This document shows positions 1-9,160 of a DNA stretch of 64,000 nucleotides, one piece after another; the stretch's first letter is position 1; each line of letters begins with the position of its first letter. The DNA is from Bacilli bacterium (lineage in GTDB: Bacteria > Bacillota_I > Bacilli_A > RF39 > UBA660): positions 1 to 64,000 of the forward strand of contig JAEDGC010000001.1 in the NCBI GenBank assembly GCA_016297695.1, given 5' to 3'. A program made the position numbers and the translations under genes. The notes under the pieces were generated by a model, which had not been told where the DNA came from, did not search any database, and saw only the letters and a program-made list of their open reading frames with translations.

Positions 1-1977
1 TTTCTTACCCTTTCCAAGATACTTCTCAACAATATAAGTAATCTTTGGTCCATAGGAAGGAGCGTCTTTTGTCATAAGTTTCATTGTGATGTCTGAAAAT
101 TCCGCTATCAAACTATCATAATCAAGTTCTTTCTTAACAGACTCAACATTTCTTTCATCTGTAACATATTTGTTATCATACATCTTTGCTTCAACATCTA
201 TTGCTTTATTTAAGGCTTCTACGAGAGCATTATAGTCCATTGGAACTTCTGGATCTATATACTTAAAACGAGAACCAGTATCTACACTATTATCTACTGA
301 TCTTAGAATTAACTTTACTTTAGCAGTACCAGTTTCTTTATCCTTATACTTTTTAGCATAAGCATAAATATCAGCCATATCTTTAGCAATATTGTTAAAT
401 GAACTTGGGCAAGAAGGAATTACTTGATTATATTCTATACCCTCTTCTGTTTTAAAAACTTTATCTTTACAATGGGAAATGAAAAACACGGCATATCCCA
501 ACTGAGTCATAGTGCGGAAGACTTCTTCAAACTCTTTCTTCATTAAAGTCCAACCGCCGCCGTAAGGAATATCTCCTATTTTATCTACATCATTCTGAGC
601 ACATATATACTTTTCACAAAGTGTGCCAGCAATATCTACAGTATCTACTATTATAGTTTTAAATTTTTCTTTTACTTCTGGCTTCTTTAGTTCTCTCAGA
701 ACAGCTCTAACTTCAGACCAAGAAGTAATATCTTGAGCTATAACACCTGGAAGAGCATTATATCCTCTTTCAAAGGCTAAAAGCAACGGACCACCGGCTC
801 TTGTAGCGAGAGTAGTTTTACCCATTTGTTATCGTAAAGGCTTTTTATCCTTTACCTCTTATAGTTTCCTATAAGTTCAGCGTACCCTCTCATCCCAATT
901 ACATGGATGTTGTAGTCTCTTGGTTTCTTTTATATTCTAAATATTTTTGATATTTTCTATCAAGATGGATAGAATTTAAATTATAACAGTCATTTAATAA
1001 AGGTATAGCATAAGTAGTAGAAACACTTAATTCATATAGTTTTCTTTTATCTTGATTTAAAGAATAGGTTGCTTTATATTTTTTTTCAATAAAATCAGCT
1101 ATATCTTGCAAAATTTCATTTCTATGAGAGCATATCCTAAATCTTAAATACTTATTATTATTGATAGTAATAGAGCCATCTCCATCAAAATATCCTAAAA
1201 TGTAAGCTAATGTTAGATTATCATTATTAAATTGTGGCAAATGAATTGGTAAATAAGTCTTCTTATTCACTATATCATATTTACTTAGATCTATTTTTTG
1301 TTGTAAACTTGACCACTCTAATCTTGACATTAAAAATCCATTATTAGTTTCACTATCACGGATAGTTCTTTCTATTTTTATTTCTTTTTTTATTTTTTCC
1401 AAAATTTCTCTATCTACTCTACTTAATGAAATCGAGATTGTATTTCTTTCTTTTGCTATACTGCCATCTGCGGCAAGAAAGCCTAACATCCACGCTTTAT
1501 TTACTGTGTCTATGTTCGAGAAATAAAAATTATCAACAGACTTACTTCTCTTCATATTTGTTAAGCGAGTTTGTTCCCCTCTTGTCCTTATATGAATATT
1601 ATATTCACATAAAATTGATTTTATAACTGTTGTATCAATAGCAAATAATCTTGATAATTCTGATAATGAACTTCCTTCATTATATAATTTTACTATCGAC
1701 AATTTATTTTCTTGGGTTATCATATGCGATACACACTCCTTATTTAGTTTCAAAACCACGCGTTGCACGTGTTAATCCTATTACAGATTAACTTCCGTTC
1801 GGATTCCCTTGCCAAATTGGTTTAGGGTTCCCGTTTTTACTACAATGTTTGCTTGATATTCACATATCAAGAGACCAGTAACTACCTAGTCTTACCTTCT
1901 CCATATATATATGTAATATATCCACTTAAATCTCTGCTAACCTTATGAGGTTCAAGTGCGAGTAAATTTATAGCCAT
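1..1977 (-). CDS. Sak4-like RecA-fold ATPase/recombinase, intron-split, 3' end outside window
   Basis: The exon sequences read as a phage Sak4-type single-strand annealing ATPase, used in recombination and replication. Exon 1 (1977-1888) starts at ATG behind GGAGGT and reads MAINLLALEPHKVSRDLSGY; exon 2 (822-1) continues in frame off the window edge. Joined, they give the Walker A motif GEGKTGKTT, which neither exon has alone, followed by LLLAFERGYNALPG and the acidic strand IIVDTVD (Walker B region). The family assignment is by remembered similarity. The neighbour at 1991-2953 is 13 bp upstream, so the two are probably one operon. The intron interrupts the ATP-binding loop itself. Confidence 0.8.
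823..1887 (-). mobile_element. Group I-type intron in the recombinase Walker A motif
   Basis: A 1,065-nt insertion separates the two recombinase exons. The boundary that restores GxxxxGKT leaves an exon ending in U and an intron ending in G, the group I rule. It holds a LAGLIDADG ORF (899-1723) with about 150 nt upstream and 75 nt downstream of non-coding sequence. I could not draw the full ribozyme core, so the subgroup is unassigned. Confidence 0.72.
899..1723 (-). CDS. Intron-encoded LAGLIDADG homing endonuclease
   Basis: 274 residues from an ATG preceded by AAGGAG; a longer reading to 1768 lacks a good ribosome site. Two LAGLIDADG helices are visible, WMLGFLAADGS and YILGYFDGDGS, about 120 residues apart, so a single chain should form the pseudo-symmetric nuclease. 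An N-terminal helix-turn-helix-like stretch (IVKLYNEGSSLSELSRLF) may add DNA contacts. It sits wholly inside the intron of the recombinase gene and would home into intronless copies of the Walker A codons. Confidence 0.9.
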   Translation of the reverse strand: MITQENKLSIVKLYNEGSSLSELSRLFAIDTTVIKSILCEYNIHIRTRGEQTRLTNMKRSKSVDNFYFSNIDTVNKAWMLGFLAADGSIAKERNTISISLSRVDREILEKIKKEIKIERTIRDSETNNGFLMSRLEWSSLQQKIDLSKYDIVNKKTYLPIHLPQFNNDNLTLAYILGYFDGDGSITINNNKYLRFRICSHRNEILQDIADFIEKKYKATYSLNQDKRKLYELSVSTTYAIPLLNDCYNLNSIHLDRKYQKYLEYKRNQETTTSM

Positions 1978-1990
1978 TTATTTACCTCCA

Positions 1991-2953
1991 TTAAAACTTA
2001 AACTCTGTAGCTGCTGATACTGATATTTCGGGGACGTCATCAATTGACTTAGGAACAATATTATTAAGATTATTCTTATTTACCCATTCTTCGTGATTCT
2101 TCTGAACTTCTGCTAAATGAATTTCTCTATCCTGAGTAAGTTTTGTTAATTCTTCTACTGTAAGAACTGCTTCATCACCAAACTCATATGGAAGAGCTGA
2201 CACACCAGTAACAACCCATTCTTTAGAACTACTTGTAAATGTAGTGACACAGTTTTCACCCCAAGAGGATTCTTCTTCCTTAACTATTTCCTTAGTTTCA
2301 CAGTTTATCTGACCCCAAACCTTTAAAAATACTGGGTTTGAATTAGATATATCCATAGATTCAAAAGAGTCAATACCATTTTCATTTCTAACAATCAAAT
2401 CTACTGGCATTAAAGTCTTTCTAAAATCAAATACCGCTCCATGAATCTTCATATAATCCTTATCAATATGCTTTTCAGGATCTGCTTCAATACGAGTTGT
2501 CTTTGTAATAAGAATATCTACTGTAAACTTATTTCTTTCATTTGACTCAACAGAAGGAAGTGATGATATAATATTAACAAAACTTCCGCTATTTACTTTT
2601 GCAGAAACAATCTTGTTATCATTTCTTGATACAAAATCATTAACACCAAGAGAAGCTGTTACCTTAACTTTGAGAGCTTCATCTTTTCCATCTGTCTCCC
2701 AAGTCTTACCATTCATAATCTGCTTTAATGCGGCATATGTTCTATTAGGATTGCCCTTTGCTGTTTCAGGCTTAACATAAATAAAATCAACAGGAATAAC
2801 ATTCAATCCATCTTCATCAATAGCTATATTAAGCTTACCATTAATATAATTCTTTCCAAAATCATTTGACTTTTCATTCTTAACTACTTTTTCTGCTAAA
2901 TCACAAGAAAATACTCTTCCCTGAATAATTTCTTCATTAATCATATTTTTCAT
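1991..2953 (-). CDS. Unknown protein next to the Sak4-like recombinase
   Basis: 320 residues, acidic, no signal or membrane segment. It lies directly upstream of the recombinase and is first in an operon behind a consensus promoter. In other phages this slot beside Sak4 often holds an ssDNA-binding or recombination-accessory protein, and the alternating short beta-like stretches in the first 200 residues would fit an OB-like fold, but I see no diagnostic motif. Function therefore not assigned. Confidence 0.8.
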   Translation of the reverse strand: MKNMINEEIIQGRVFSCDLAEKVVKNEKSNDFGKNYINGKLNIAIDEDGLNVIPVDFIYVKPETAKGNPNRTYAALKQIMNGKTWETDGKDEALKVKVTASLGVNDFVSRNDNKIVSAKVNSGSFVNIISSLPSVESNERNKFTVDILITKTTRIEADPEKHIDKDYMKIHGAVFDFRKTLMPVDLIVRNENGIDSFESMDISNSNPVFLKVWGQINCETKEIVKEEESSWGENCVTTFTSSSKEWVVTGVSALPYEFGDEAVLTVEELTKLTQDREIHLAEVQKNHEEWVNKNNLNNIVPKSIDDVPEISVSAATEFKF

Positions 2954-2986
2954 ATTATTTTTTTCTCCTTTATTAATTCTATAAAT

Positions 2987-3015
2987 ATTATAACATAATT
3001 TTTAATTCTTGTCAA
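2987..3015 (-). promoter_or_regulatory. Promoter TTGACA-N17-TATAAT for the recombinase operon
   Basis: The -35 box (3010-3015) is exact consensus, with a 17-bp spacer and TATAAT at 2987-2992. It lies inside the end of the gene at 3002-3337 and drives 2953 leftward. Confidence 0.8.
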
Positions 3016-3337
3016 TCCTATATGCTCTACCATCTGCTGTTAAACCATATTGCACTGGCGCAGAACCATTTTTCTCTATAAGGCATAAATTCAATAGCTT
3101 TCTTAGAGAACCAGACACTCTCTTGGGAGCTGTATTAAGACCTTCTCCTATAATTTTAGAAGTAAAACAATTTCCAAATTTAGATTCATTTTCTCTCATA
3201 TAACATAGAATTTCTATATTCAATTCAGTTAATCCTGTTGGAGTTTTATCTTTAAAATCTTCAAAAAATTTTAATGCTTCGGGAGAAAGCTTATCTTTAA
3301 ATAATTCAACTTCTTTAATAAATCTTTGCTTACTCAT
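3002..3337 (-). CDS. Winged-helix DNA-binding protein, MarR-like
   Basis: 111 residues. The segment from about residue 35 to the end looks like a winged helix: LTELNIEILCYMRENE, then SKIIGEGLNTAPKRVSGSLRKL as recognition helix region and YGLTADGRAYRI as wing. Probably a phage transcription factor. Its C-terminal codons overlap the promoter of the recombinase operon, so it could bind close to its own gene, but no operator was identified. Ends 10 bp upstream of nothing in its own frame; it is followed by the next operon. Confidence 0.65.
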   Translation of the reverse strand: MSKQRFIKEVELFKDKLSPEALKFFEDFKDKTPTGLTELNIEILCYMRENESKFGNCFTSKIIGEGLNTAPKRVSGSLRKLLNLCLIEKNGSAPVQYGLTADGRAYRIDKN

Positions 3338-3347
3338 TTTTTACCTC

Positions 3348-3959
3348 TTATATAAATCTATTAGCAATTTCATCACAAATACCTTTTTCTAAAGCTTTCT
3401 GTGCGGTGAACCAAGTATCATCTTTCTTTAGTTTTTCATATTCATCAATATTAATCTTAGTATATTTAAGAACTATATTTTTCATATAATCTAACTGAAT
3501 ATTATAAAATTCAGCCATATTTGCAAACTTATGAGCATCTTCATATCCAACAGCAATCTTTCCCTCGTGGAATAAAAAACTTGACTGCGGATAAGCTATT
3601 CTTTCGTGTCCAGCAATAAAAATAAGGAAGCCAGATGAATAAGCCTGAGCTGTATTTATAGTTATAATTGGAGTTCTTGATAGAGATATTGAATCTATAA
3701 TAGCATATGCGGCAACCAAATCTCCTCCACTTGAATCAATATAAAGCTTAATAGGTTCTCTTAATTCAATAGGTGTCTGATTTTCATCATCAAGTCTATT
3801 CCAAAATCTAATATAGGCATCTGCGCTATCCGCAACTTCGGGAGTGATATCATTAATATAATATTCTCTATTTGTGCAACTTGATAATTCCATAACAGAA
3901 TTAAAATCCCTTACAGAACTTCTATTCTTTTGCCAATTGGTTAAAAAATCTTTTATCAT
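3348..3959 (-). CDS. ClpP-like serine protease
   Basis: 203 residues, the usual ClpP/S14 length. The crotonase-like core shows LYIDSSGGDLVAAYAIIDS near residue 72, the nucleophile in AYSSG (Ser108), LFHEG (His131) and an Asp in KKDDTWFTAQKA (about residue 180), so the triad seems complete. In phages such enzymes act as head-maturation protease or as a modified ClpP; here it lies among DNA-metabolism genes, away from head genes. Ends 10 bp before the next start, so it is co-transcribed with 3002-3337. Confidence 0.85.
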   Translation of the reverse strand: MIKDFLTNWQKNRSSVRDFNSVMELSSCTNREYYINDITPEVADSADAYIRFWNRLDDENQTPIELREPIKLYIDSSGGDLVAAYAIIDSISLSRTPIITINTAQAYSSGFLIFIAGHERIAYPQSSFLFHEGKIAVGYEDAHKFANMAEFYNIQLDYMKNIVLKYTKINIDEYEKLKKDDTWFTAQKALEKGICDEIANRFI

Positions 3960-3989
3960 TATTTTTTTCTCCTTTTTAATTCTATAAAT

Positions 3990-4018
3990 ATTATAACATT
4001 ATTTTTTTATGAAATCAA
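3990..4018 (-). promoter_or_regulatory. Promoter TTGATT-N17-TATAAT upstream of the ClpP-like gene
   Basis: TATAAT at 3990-3995, 17-bp spacer and TTGATT at 4013-4018, reading left into 3959. It abuts the stop of the gene at 4020. Confidence 0.72.
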
Positions 4019-4019
4019 A

Positions 4020-4988
4020 TTAAGTTTTATTACCTTTTGTTGAATTATAACCGTAATTATAAGAATTAAATAATTCTATATAAAATCTTTCTTTTTCATT
4101 TAATTCTGAAGCAGAACAAATTTCTATAATATCCCAAGAAAAATTCCATAACCCATATTCTTGCATAGCTTTATATAGTTTATTGTTTTCAGGTGTATCT
4201 ATTCCCAATCCGCATTTTGCGTGTTGTTTAAATCTTGCCGCTATATCAACAGACTGTCCAATATAACATTCATCTGTACATATATTTGTTATTTTATATA
4301 TGCCGCAAGTTTTATTTGTTCCAATAGTGTTATTACACAATAGAGTTAATTGCTTTTGAAACCAATGTTCCCAAATAAGCATACTTAAAATTCTTTTACA
4401 AGGTTTTGATAATTTTTTTCTAACATCTTCTAATTGAATTATATCAGATTCATCTGATTCTGATATTTTTAAACAATTATATTCTTTTTTCTCTTGCTTT
4501 GTTTTTTCTTTATTTAATATTTCAATAGCTAAGCTATGTTTTTTAACAAGAGAATCAAGCTCTTGTTTTTTTAATTCAATTTGTTCTTCTGTTATTCTAT
4601 GCTTATCTTGTAACTGATATATTTTTTCATCATATTCTTTTTCCTTATTAGAATAATCAATATCTAATATATCACAATAATTGCGGAAGCTATCATCTAA
4701 AGCAATCCTTTTTTCTTCATAAACTTCAAATTTTGTTTTTTGATTTTCAATTTGATAATTTAATTCGGATTGTTTTAATAATAAAGAAGTAATATTGTTA
4801 TCTATATTATCTTGTTCTTTCAAAGATAAATTTATTTGTTCTTTAATACTATCCTCTTGATTTAAAAGTTCTTGAATAGTACCAAATTTATCTTTGATTT
4901 TTTTATCTGATTTTAATGTTTTAATTAATATTATAATTAAAACAGTAATAATCAGTATACTAATACTAATAGTTATTATAATTTCCAT
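4020..4988 (-). CDS. Membrane-anchored coiled-coil protein with C-terminal GIY-YIG nuclease domain
   Basis: About 322 residues from the ATG at 4988; a GTG at 5000 is an alternative start. It has an N-terminal transmembrane helix (MEIIITISISILIITVLIII), then about 190 residues of charged heptad-like coiled coil, then a GIY-YIG domain: GIYKITN, CYIGQS, a distal Arg in AARFKQH and the Glu region NEKERFYIELF. It is free-standing, not inside an intron. A membrane-tethered nuclease could guard against incoming DNA or be an immobilised relative of the intron endonucleases; function unknown. Confidence 0.75.
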   Translation of the reverse strand: MEIIITISISILIITVLIIILIKTLKSDKKIKDKFGTIQELLNQEDSIKEQINLSLKEQDNIDNNITSLLLKQSELNYQIENQKTKFEVYEEKRIALDDSFRNYCDILDIDYSNKEKEYDEKIYQLQDKHRITEEQIELKKQELDSLVKKHSLAIEILNKEKTKQEKKEYNCLKISESDESDIIQLEDVRKKLSKPCKRILSMLIWEHWFQKQLTLLCNNTIGTNKTCGIYKITNICTDECYIGQSVDIAARFKQHAKCGLGIDTPENNKLYKAMQEYGLWNFSWDIIEICSASELNEKERFYIELFNSYNYGYNSTKGNKT

Positions 4989-5009
4989 AGCTATTACCAC
5001 ATATAAATA

Positions 5010-5035
5010 AATAGGGGTAAAAATTTACCCCTATT
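5010..5035. terminator. Hairpin after the small winged-helix gene
   Basis: Near-perfect 12-bp inverted repeat AATAGGGGTAAA/TTTACCCCTATT with a 2-nt centre, between the stop at 5048 and the next start. Only a weak T-run follows on the minus strand, so it may be a partial terminator. Confidence 0.6.
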
Positions 5036-5047
5036 AATATTTTTTAA

Positions 5048-5323
5048 TTAGTCTTCAACTGGTGTATAAACCTTGCCAGCTTCAGTAAGTCTAATAAACT
5101 TAACTGCCTTATGTGTACCATCAGCAAGTTCAATCTCAGCAGGGATTCTTTCAGCAAGGGGTACTACATTACCTTCGTCATCCTTGTACTGGAGACCCTT
5201 AGTGATTATACCATTTACACTCTTTGCACTAAGACCAGTTGCATCTGCAATGTCTGCTGCTGTAAAATTCTTTCCGTCATTGTCCTTAATAAAATTAAAT
5301 ACTGTAATAGAATTAGCCTTCAT
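5048..5323 (-). CDS. Small winged-helix DNA-binding protein
   Basis: 91 residues; TAADIADATGLSAKSVNGIITKGLQ is a clear helix-turn-helix and VKFIRLTEAGKVYTPVED a C-terminal wing-like end. Codons have visibly more G/C at third positions than neighbours, as in the related genes near 49.0 and 61.7 kb, which suggests high expression. Own promoter upstream. Probably an abundant DNA-binding or regulatory protein of early infection. Confidence 0.72.
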   Translation of the reverse strand: MKANSITVFNFIKDNDGKNFTAADIADATGLSAKSVNGIITKGLQYKDDEGNVVPLAERIPAEIELADGTHKAVKFIRLTEAGKVYTPVED

Positions 5324-5391
5324 ATCGTTTTTCTCCTTATAAATCTAAAATATTTTTTTAATAGGAATTATTAATTCCTTATTACTTATAT

Positions 5392-5420
5392 ATTATATCA
5401 AAAAATTTTTATAAAGTCAA
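5392..5420 (-). promoter_or_regulatory. Promoter TTGACT-N17-TATAAT for the small winged-helix gene
   Basis: TATAAT 5392-5397 and TTGACT 5415-5420. The -35 box overlaps the stop region of the small ORF at 5409-5585. Confidence 0.75.
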
Positions 5421-5585
5421 AAATTTTGAGATATATTCTTCTAATGTCATTAAGTCCATAAAAGAGCATTTACTCATTAATCTCATTATTTCTTCTTGAT
5501 TCTCTTTTATGTTATTTCCATTTTCTATCTCTTTTTCAAGAGTAGCAATTTTCTTTGCTAAATTCTTTAATTCTTTTTTCTTCAT
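5409..5585 (-). CDS. Small coiled-coil protein, unknown
   Basis: 58 residues (MKKKELKNLAKKIATLEKEI...), mostly a heptad-rich helix ending MDLMTLEEYISKFLTL. It begins 14 bp after the LigA stop and has no separate promoter, so it is the last gene of the ligase operon. Function unknown. Confidence 0.55.
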   Translation of the reverse strand: MKKKELKNLAKKIATLEKEIENGNNIKENQEEIMRLMSKCSFMDLMTLEEYISKFLTL

Positions 5586-5599
5586 TTGCCCAAACTTTT

Positions 5600-7552
5600 T
5601 TAATTAAACAAATTAAAAAATTCTTCCTCTGTTAAAATAGGTACATTTAATCTCTGTGCAGTAACATTTTTTTCAGAATTACTTTTAATATCATTATTAA
5701 TAAGATAATCTGTTTTAGAAGATACTGCGGAAGTAACCTTGCCGCCCGCATTTTCTATAACTTTTTTAAGTTCATCTCTATTTTTATAATGATGACCTAG
5801 TTTTCCAGTAATAACAAAAATTAAACCATCACATCTATTATCTTTTTTCTTATCAACATATTCGTTAATATTAATAATTTGAGATAATTTTTCAGCAATA
5901 GAATAATCAAAGTTTAATATTGCATTATTCATTTCTTCGCCAAAACCATCTAAAGATGTAAAATCAAATTTATTTATTACACTATTATAAAAATTATTCC
6001 AAGTTTTAAACTCTTCCGCTAATTTTTTAGCATATGTAGATCCAATTAAAGATATACTTAATGCTGAAATAAAAGAAGCTAAATTACAATTATTTTTCTT
6101 TTCTTCTATTGCAGCAAGTATTTTATCTACTGAAGCTACTCCAAATCCAGACTTTTTTACCCATTCTGAACGATAGTTTGATAAATTAAATATATCTGTA
6201 AAATCATTTATCCATTTCCAATCAATTAATTTTTCTAAAGTAGCAATTGAAAGTCCTTTTATATCAAGACCTTTTTTACCACAAAAATGATTTAACTGAT
6301 TTAAAAATTTACCTTCGCATTTAGGATTATTACACTTCAATACTAAACTATTATTAGTATTTTCAATGGCTGTTGGGTATCCGCAAATTGGACATAGTAC
6401 TGGAGGTTCTAATGCTATATCACTATCAATAATATTAGGGAGTTCTACATTTACAATTTGTGGAATTATTTGATTAGCTTTTATAATTTCCACTTTTGCT
6501 CCCTTATACCAACCATTAGGACATAAATCACTCATTATGTTAAGGTTATGCAAACTTGCTCTTGAAACTTCTGTTCCTTCGAGTTCAATAGGAACAAATA
6601 TTGCAACTGGAGTTAATACACCAGTTTTACCCATACTCCACTCAATATTTAATAAAGTTGAGATTTCTGATTCATCATAAAATTTAAAAGCTAATGAATC
6701 ATTCGCATGATGAACAGTAAAACCTTTACTTTTACCTAACTCTATATCGTCATAAGTAAATACCAGTCCATCTATTGGATAGTCAGATTGTTTAACATTA
6801 TTTCTCATAATGTTAATAAATTCATCACTCTTATCTCTATTATATACAGTAAAATATGGAACAACAGTAAAGCCAAAAGTATCTAATGCTATTAAACTTG
6901 CAGTAAAAGAGTTATAGTCTGTATTCACCCATTTCCAAGCAATAAAAGATAAATTTCTTTTTTTACACTCTGCGGCATCTAATAGACGAATGCTACCTGC
7001 CGCAAAATTTCTTGGATTTTTATAGATTTGTGAAAAAGGCTTAAAATTAGATAATGTACAGATAATTTCACCATCAATAATAGTAAGTTGTGTTCTATTT
7101 ATTTGCTTTGGAATATTATCAATAACAAATGCGTTATGAGTAATATCTTCTCCAACTTCACCATTTCCTCTTGTTTCTGCTCTTACTAATCTGCCCTTAT
7201 CATAAGTCAATCTACAAGATAAACCATCAAGTTTATAACTACAAATAATATCTTCTTCTGCGACATCAGAAAAATAATCATAAACTTCTCGTATATCTTT
7301 AGTTTTTGCTAAAGACCGCATAGGTGGTTCACAGTGAGTTACTTTGTTTAACTTTGTTATTTTAGCTGAGTAAATAGACTGAGTAGGAGAATCAGAACGA
7401 ATCAATTCAGGATTCTGTCTTTCAAGTTCTAATAATTCAAAGTAGAAATTATCCCATTCTTTATCAGAAACTTCTGGATTTCCTAAATCGTATGAGAGAG
7501 TCCATTTATTTAATTTATTAACTAAATAATCAATTCTTTCTCTTGTTGACAT
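5600..7552 (-). CDS. ligA: NAD-dependent DNA ligase
   Basis: 650 residues, full bacterial LigA length. Order: N-terminal NAD-binding Ia domain, adenylation motif SYKLDGLS with nucleophile Lys107, OB fold, four-Cys zinc finger (CPICG then KCNNPKC), helix-hairpin-helix region and C-terminal BRCT (GLIFVITGKLGHH...YLINND). Seals nicks in replication and recombination. Starts at ATG behind AAAGGAG. Confidence 0.96.
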   Translation of the reverse strand: MSTRERIDYLVNKLNKWTLSYDLGNPEVSDKEWDNFYFELLELERQNPELIRSDSPTQSIYSAKITKLNKVTHCEPPMRSLAKTKDIREVYDYFSDVAEEDIICSYKLDGLSCRLTYDKGRLVRAETRGNGEVGEDITHNAFVIDNIPKQINRTQLTIIDGEIICTLSNFKPFSQIYKNPRNFAAGSIRLLDAAECKKRNLSFIAWKWVNTDYNSFTASLIALDTFGFTVVPYFTVYNRDKSDEFINIMRNNVKQSDYPIDGLVFTYDDIELGKSKGFTVHHANDSLAFKFYDESEISTLLNIEWSMGKTGVLTPVAIFVPIELEGTEVSRASLHNLNIMSDLCPNGWYKGAKVEIIKANQIIPQIVNVELPNIIDSDIALEPPVLCPICGYPTAIENTNNSLVLKCNNPKCEGKFLNQLNHFCGKKGLDIKGLSIATLEKLIDWKWINDFTDIFNLSNYRSEWVKKSGFGVASVDKILAAIEEKKNNCNLASFISALSISLIGSTYAKKLAEEFKTWNNFYNSVINKFDFTSLDGFGEEMNNAILNFDYSIAEKLSQIININEYVDKKKDNRCDGLIFVITGKLGHHYKNRDELKKVIENAGGKVTSAVSSKTDYLINNDIKSNSEKNVTAQRLNVPILTEEEFFNLFN

Positions 7553-7584
7553 TAATTTTCTCCTTTTCTTTATTTACTATAATT

Positions 7585-7613
7585 ATTATATAATAATTTT
7601 TTAAAAAATTCAA
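7585..7613 (-). promoter_or_regulatory. Promoter TTGAAT-N17-TATAAT for ligA
   Basis: TATAAT 7585-7590, TTGAAT 7608-7613, spacer 17 bp. The -35 overlaps the stop of the gene at 7610. Confidence 0.72.
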
Positions 7614-8401
7614 TATAATTCGCTTTTAAGATTGCGGCAAATGCTCTCTGTAGCTACTTCATTAAATAATATATCTATTTCAGGATTTGGTGCAAAATCA
7701 TTATTATTCAAAGCTTCTGTAACAATATCAATTATTTTTTCTCTTGTCTGAATTGCTAAATTATTTGCTTCATCAAGAGTTAAAATACCTCTTTTTAAAT
7801 CTTGTAAATATTCTAAATGTTCAGTAGGAATTAAACATTCAGCATACAACTTTCCCGCCAAATAATCTTGTATGAAAAAATAAATTCTCATTAGATGATG
7901 AAGTTGCTTTGGGTCATAACCATACTTATCTAATACTTCAAGCTTTGAAGGATAAGGGTGAGATAAAGCATGAAATTTATCTTCTGTAAATCCCCGTAAT
8001 GCTTTTAATCCTTTTGAAATATCATATCTTGCAATTTCTTCTCTAAATAGAATAAGCTTATTCCATAAATCTTTATAAATTGGATTTACATAATAATATT
8101 TAGTAAATAAAATTTCCAAAAAGTTAGGATTTTGTTTTCTAAGACATTCTATATATAATCGAATATCCTTAAAATCAATATGTTCATTATTATCACGAAT
8201 ATGAGTATAACTTATTGGCTTTTTATTTAATACAATTTCTTCAAAAGAAGGAAGTAAAATGGCTTTTGTATCAACATCTGATTTTTCATTGTCAAGATTA
8301 TAATTTTGACTTCCTTGCAAAAAAATACCAAAGATATTATTTGCTGGGTAAAGGTCAAAAACATCTCTACAATGTTTTATAAATCTTTCTCCTGTATCCA
8401 T
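7610..8401 (-). CDS. RlaP-like nucleotidyltransferase
   Basis: 263 residues. The N-terminus carries a pol-beta/minimal nucleotidyltransferase signature: FLQGSQNYNL then SDVDTKA, i.e. GSxxY...SDxD, and a third acidic residue in HIDFKDIR. This pattern matches the RlaP family (PF10127), whose members have been linked to RNA repair operons; the biochemical substrate is not established. It fits the other RNA-end enzymes of this phage (RNA ligase, kinase). Ends 7 bp before the next start. Confidence 0.78.
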   Translation of the reverse strand: MDTGERFIKHCRDVFDLYPANNIFGIFLQGSQNYNLDNEKSDVDTKAILLPSFEEIVLNKKPISYTHIRDNNEHIDFKDIRLYIECLRKQNPNFLEILFTKYYYVNPIYKDLWNKLILFREEIARYDISKGLKALRGFTEDKFHALSHPYPSKLEVLDKYGYDPKQLHHLMRIYFFIQDYLAGKLYAECLIPTEHLEYLQDLKRGILTLDEANNLAIQTREKIIDIVTEALNNNDFAPNPEIDILFNEVATESICRNLKSELY

Positions 8402-8407
8402 TATAAA

Positions 8408-8593
8408 TCACTCCTTAAAATCATTAATAGCATTTTGCACTGTTTTACATTTAAAATCACTTTTTAAAATAGAATAAGGAATACATAATCTTCTTATAAA
8501 TTTTGAGTCATCTGAAAAATAAGATATTTCAATAGATTCATCTAATAGTTGAACTAAATAATTAATATTTTCCGCGGTAAAATTTAATCCCAT
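8408..8593 (-). CDS. Small protein, unknown
   Basis: 61 residues, MGLNFTAENINYLVQLLDES..., no recognisable motif. Overlaps the upstream gene by 10 bp and is followed after 7 bp by the nucleotidyltransferase, so translation is probably coupled. Confidence 0.6.
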   Translation of the reverse strand: MGLNFTAENINYLVQLLDESIEISYFSDDSKFIRRLCIPYSILKSDFKCKTVQNAINDFKE

Positions 8594-8943
8594 AAATCAA
8601 AACACCTTCTTGAAAACCATTCTAAAATTTCTTGTCCTAATTCATAACGAGATTGAAAATCTTCATATGAATAGTTATTAAAAATGTGTAATTTTTCAAC
8701 CATACTATTTAATTCTTCTATCCATGCCTCATGAGAACTACAAGTTGAAGGATAACTAATTGTATTTTTAGCTAAATTAGATAAAAGCCCTTCTAAATTC
8801 TGAAAAAACCATACATCAATATCCCACCAGTCTGGGTCACAATAACCTCTTTTAATTCTTTGAAAACCCCATTTTATTTCTTTAAAGTAACGCTTTAAAT
8901 TTGAAAATATATATCTTCGTTTATATTGTCTATGAAAAAACAT
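8584..8943 (-). CDS. Unknown soluble protein, Trp/Tyr-rich
   Basis: 119 residues with a basic N-terminus and a WWDIDVWFFQNLEGLLSNLA segment common in conserved phage proteins of unknown function. Helical prediction by eye, no signal or metal site. Overlaps the downstream gene by 10 bp. Confidence 0.65.
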   Translation of the reverse strand: MFFHRQYKRRYIFSNLKRYFKEIKWGFQRIKRGYCDPDWWDIDVWFFQNLEGLLSNLAKNTISYPSTCSSHEAWIEELNSMVEKLHIFNNYSYEDFQSRYELGQEILEWFSRRCFDLWD

Positions 8944-8952
8944 ATATCCTCC

Positions 8953-9132
8953 TTAAATAAATAACCAATCAGTAAATAAGCAATATAATATAAAAAATCT
9001 TCCTAATATACCTATAATACTTATAATTGAATCTAAAAGATTAGTGTACATTTTCTGACTCAAACAATCATAGATATACCAACAGAAATCTTTGCTAATC
9101 AAAAAAAAGCAAAATAATTTTATAAATAACAT
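8953..9132 (-). CDS. Small hydrophobic membrane protein
   Basis: 59 residues from ATG with AAGGAG upstream. An N-terminal hydrophobic stretch (MLFIKLFCFFLIS) and a second one (IISIIGILGRFFILYCLF) suggest two membrane segments. Directly upstream of the Trp-rich gene and nearest to the promoter module at 9161. Function unknown. Confidence 0.6.
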   Translation of the reverse strand: MLFIKLFCFFLISKDFCWYIYDCLSQKMYTNLLDSIISIIGILGRFFILYCLFTDWLFI

Positions 9133-9160
9133 AAATATACTCCTTAATTTTTCTATAAAT

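Noticed and set aside
1724..1768. Longer start for the LAGLIDADG gene
   Set aside because: No ribosome site at 1768, whereas the ATG at 1723 follows AAGGAG.
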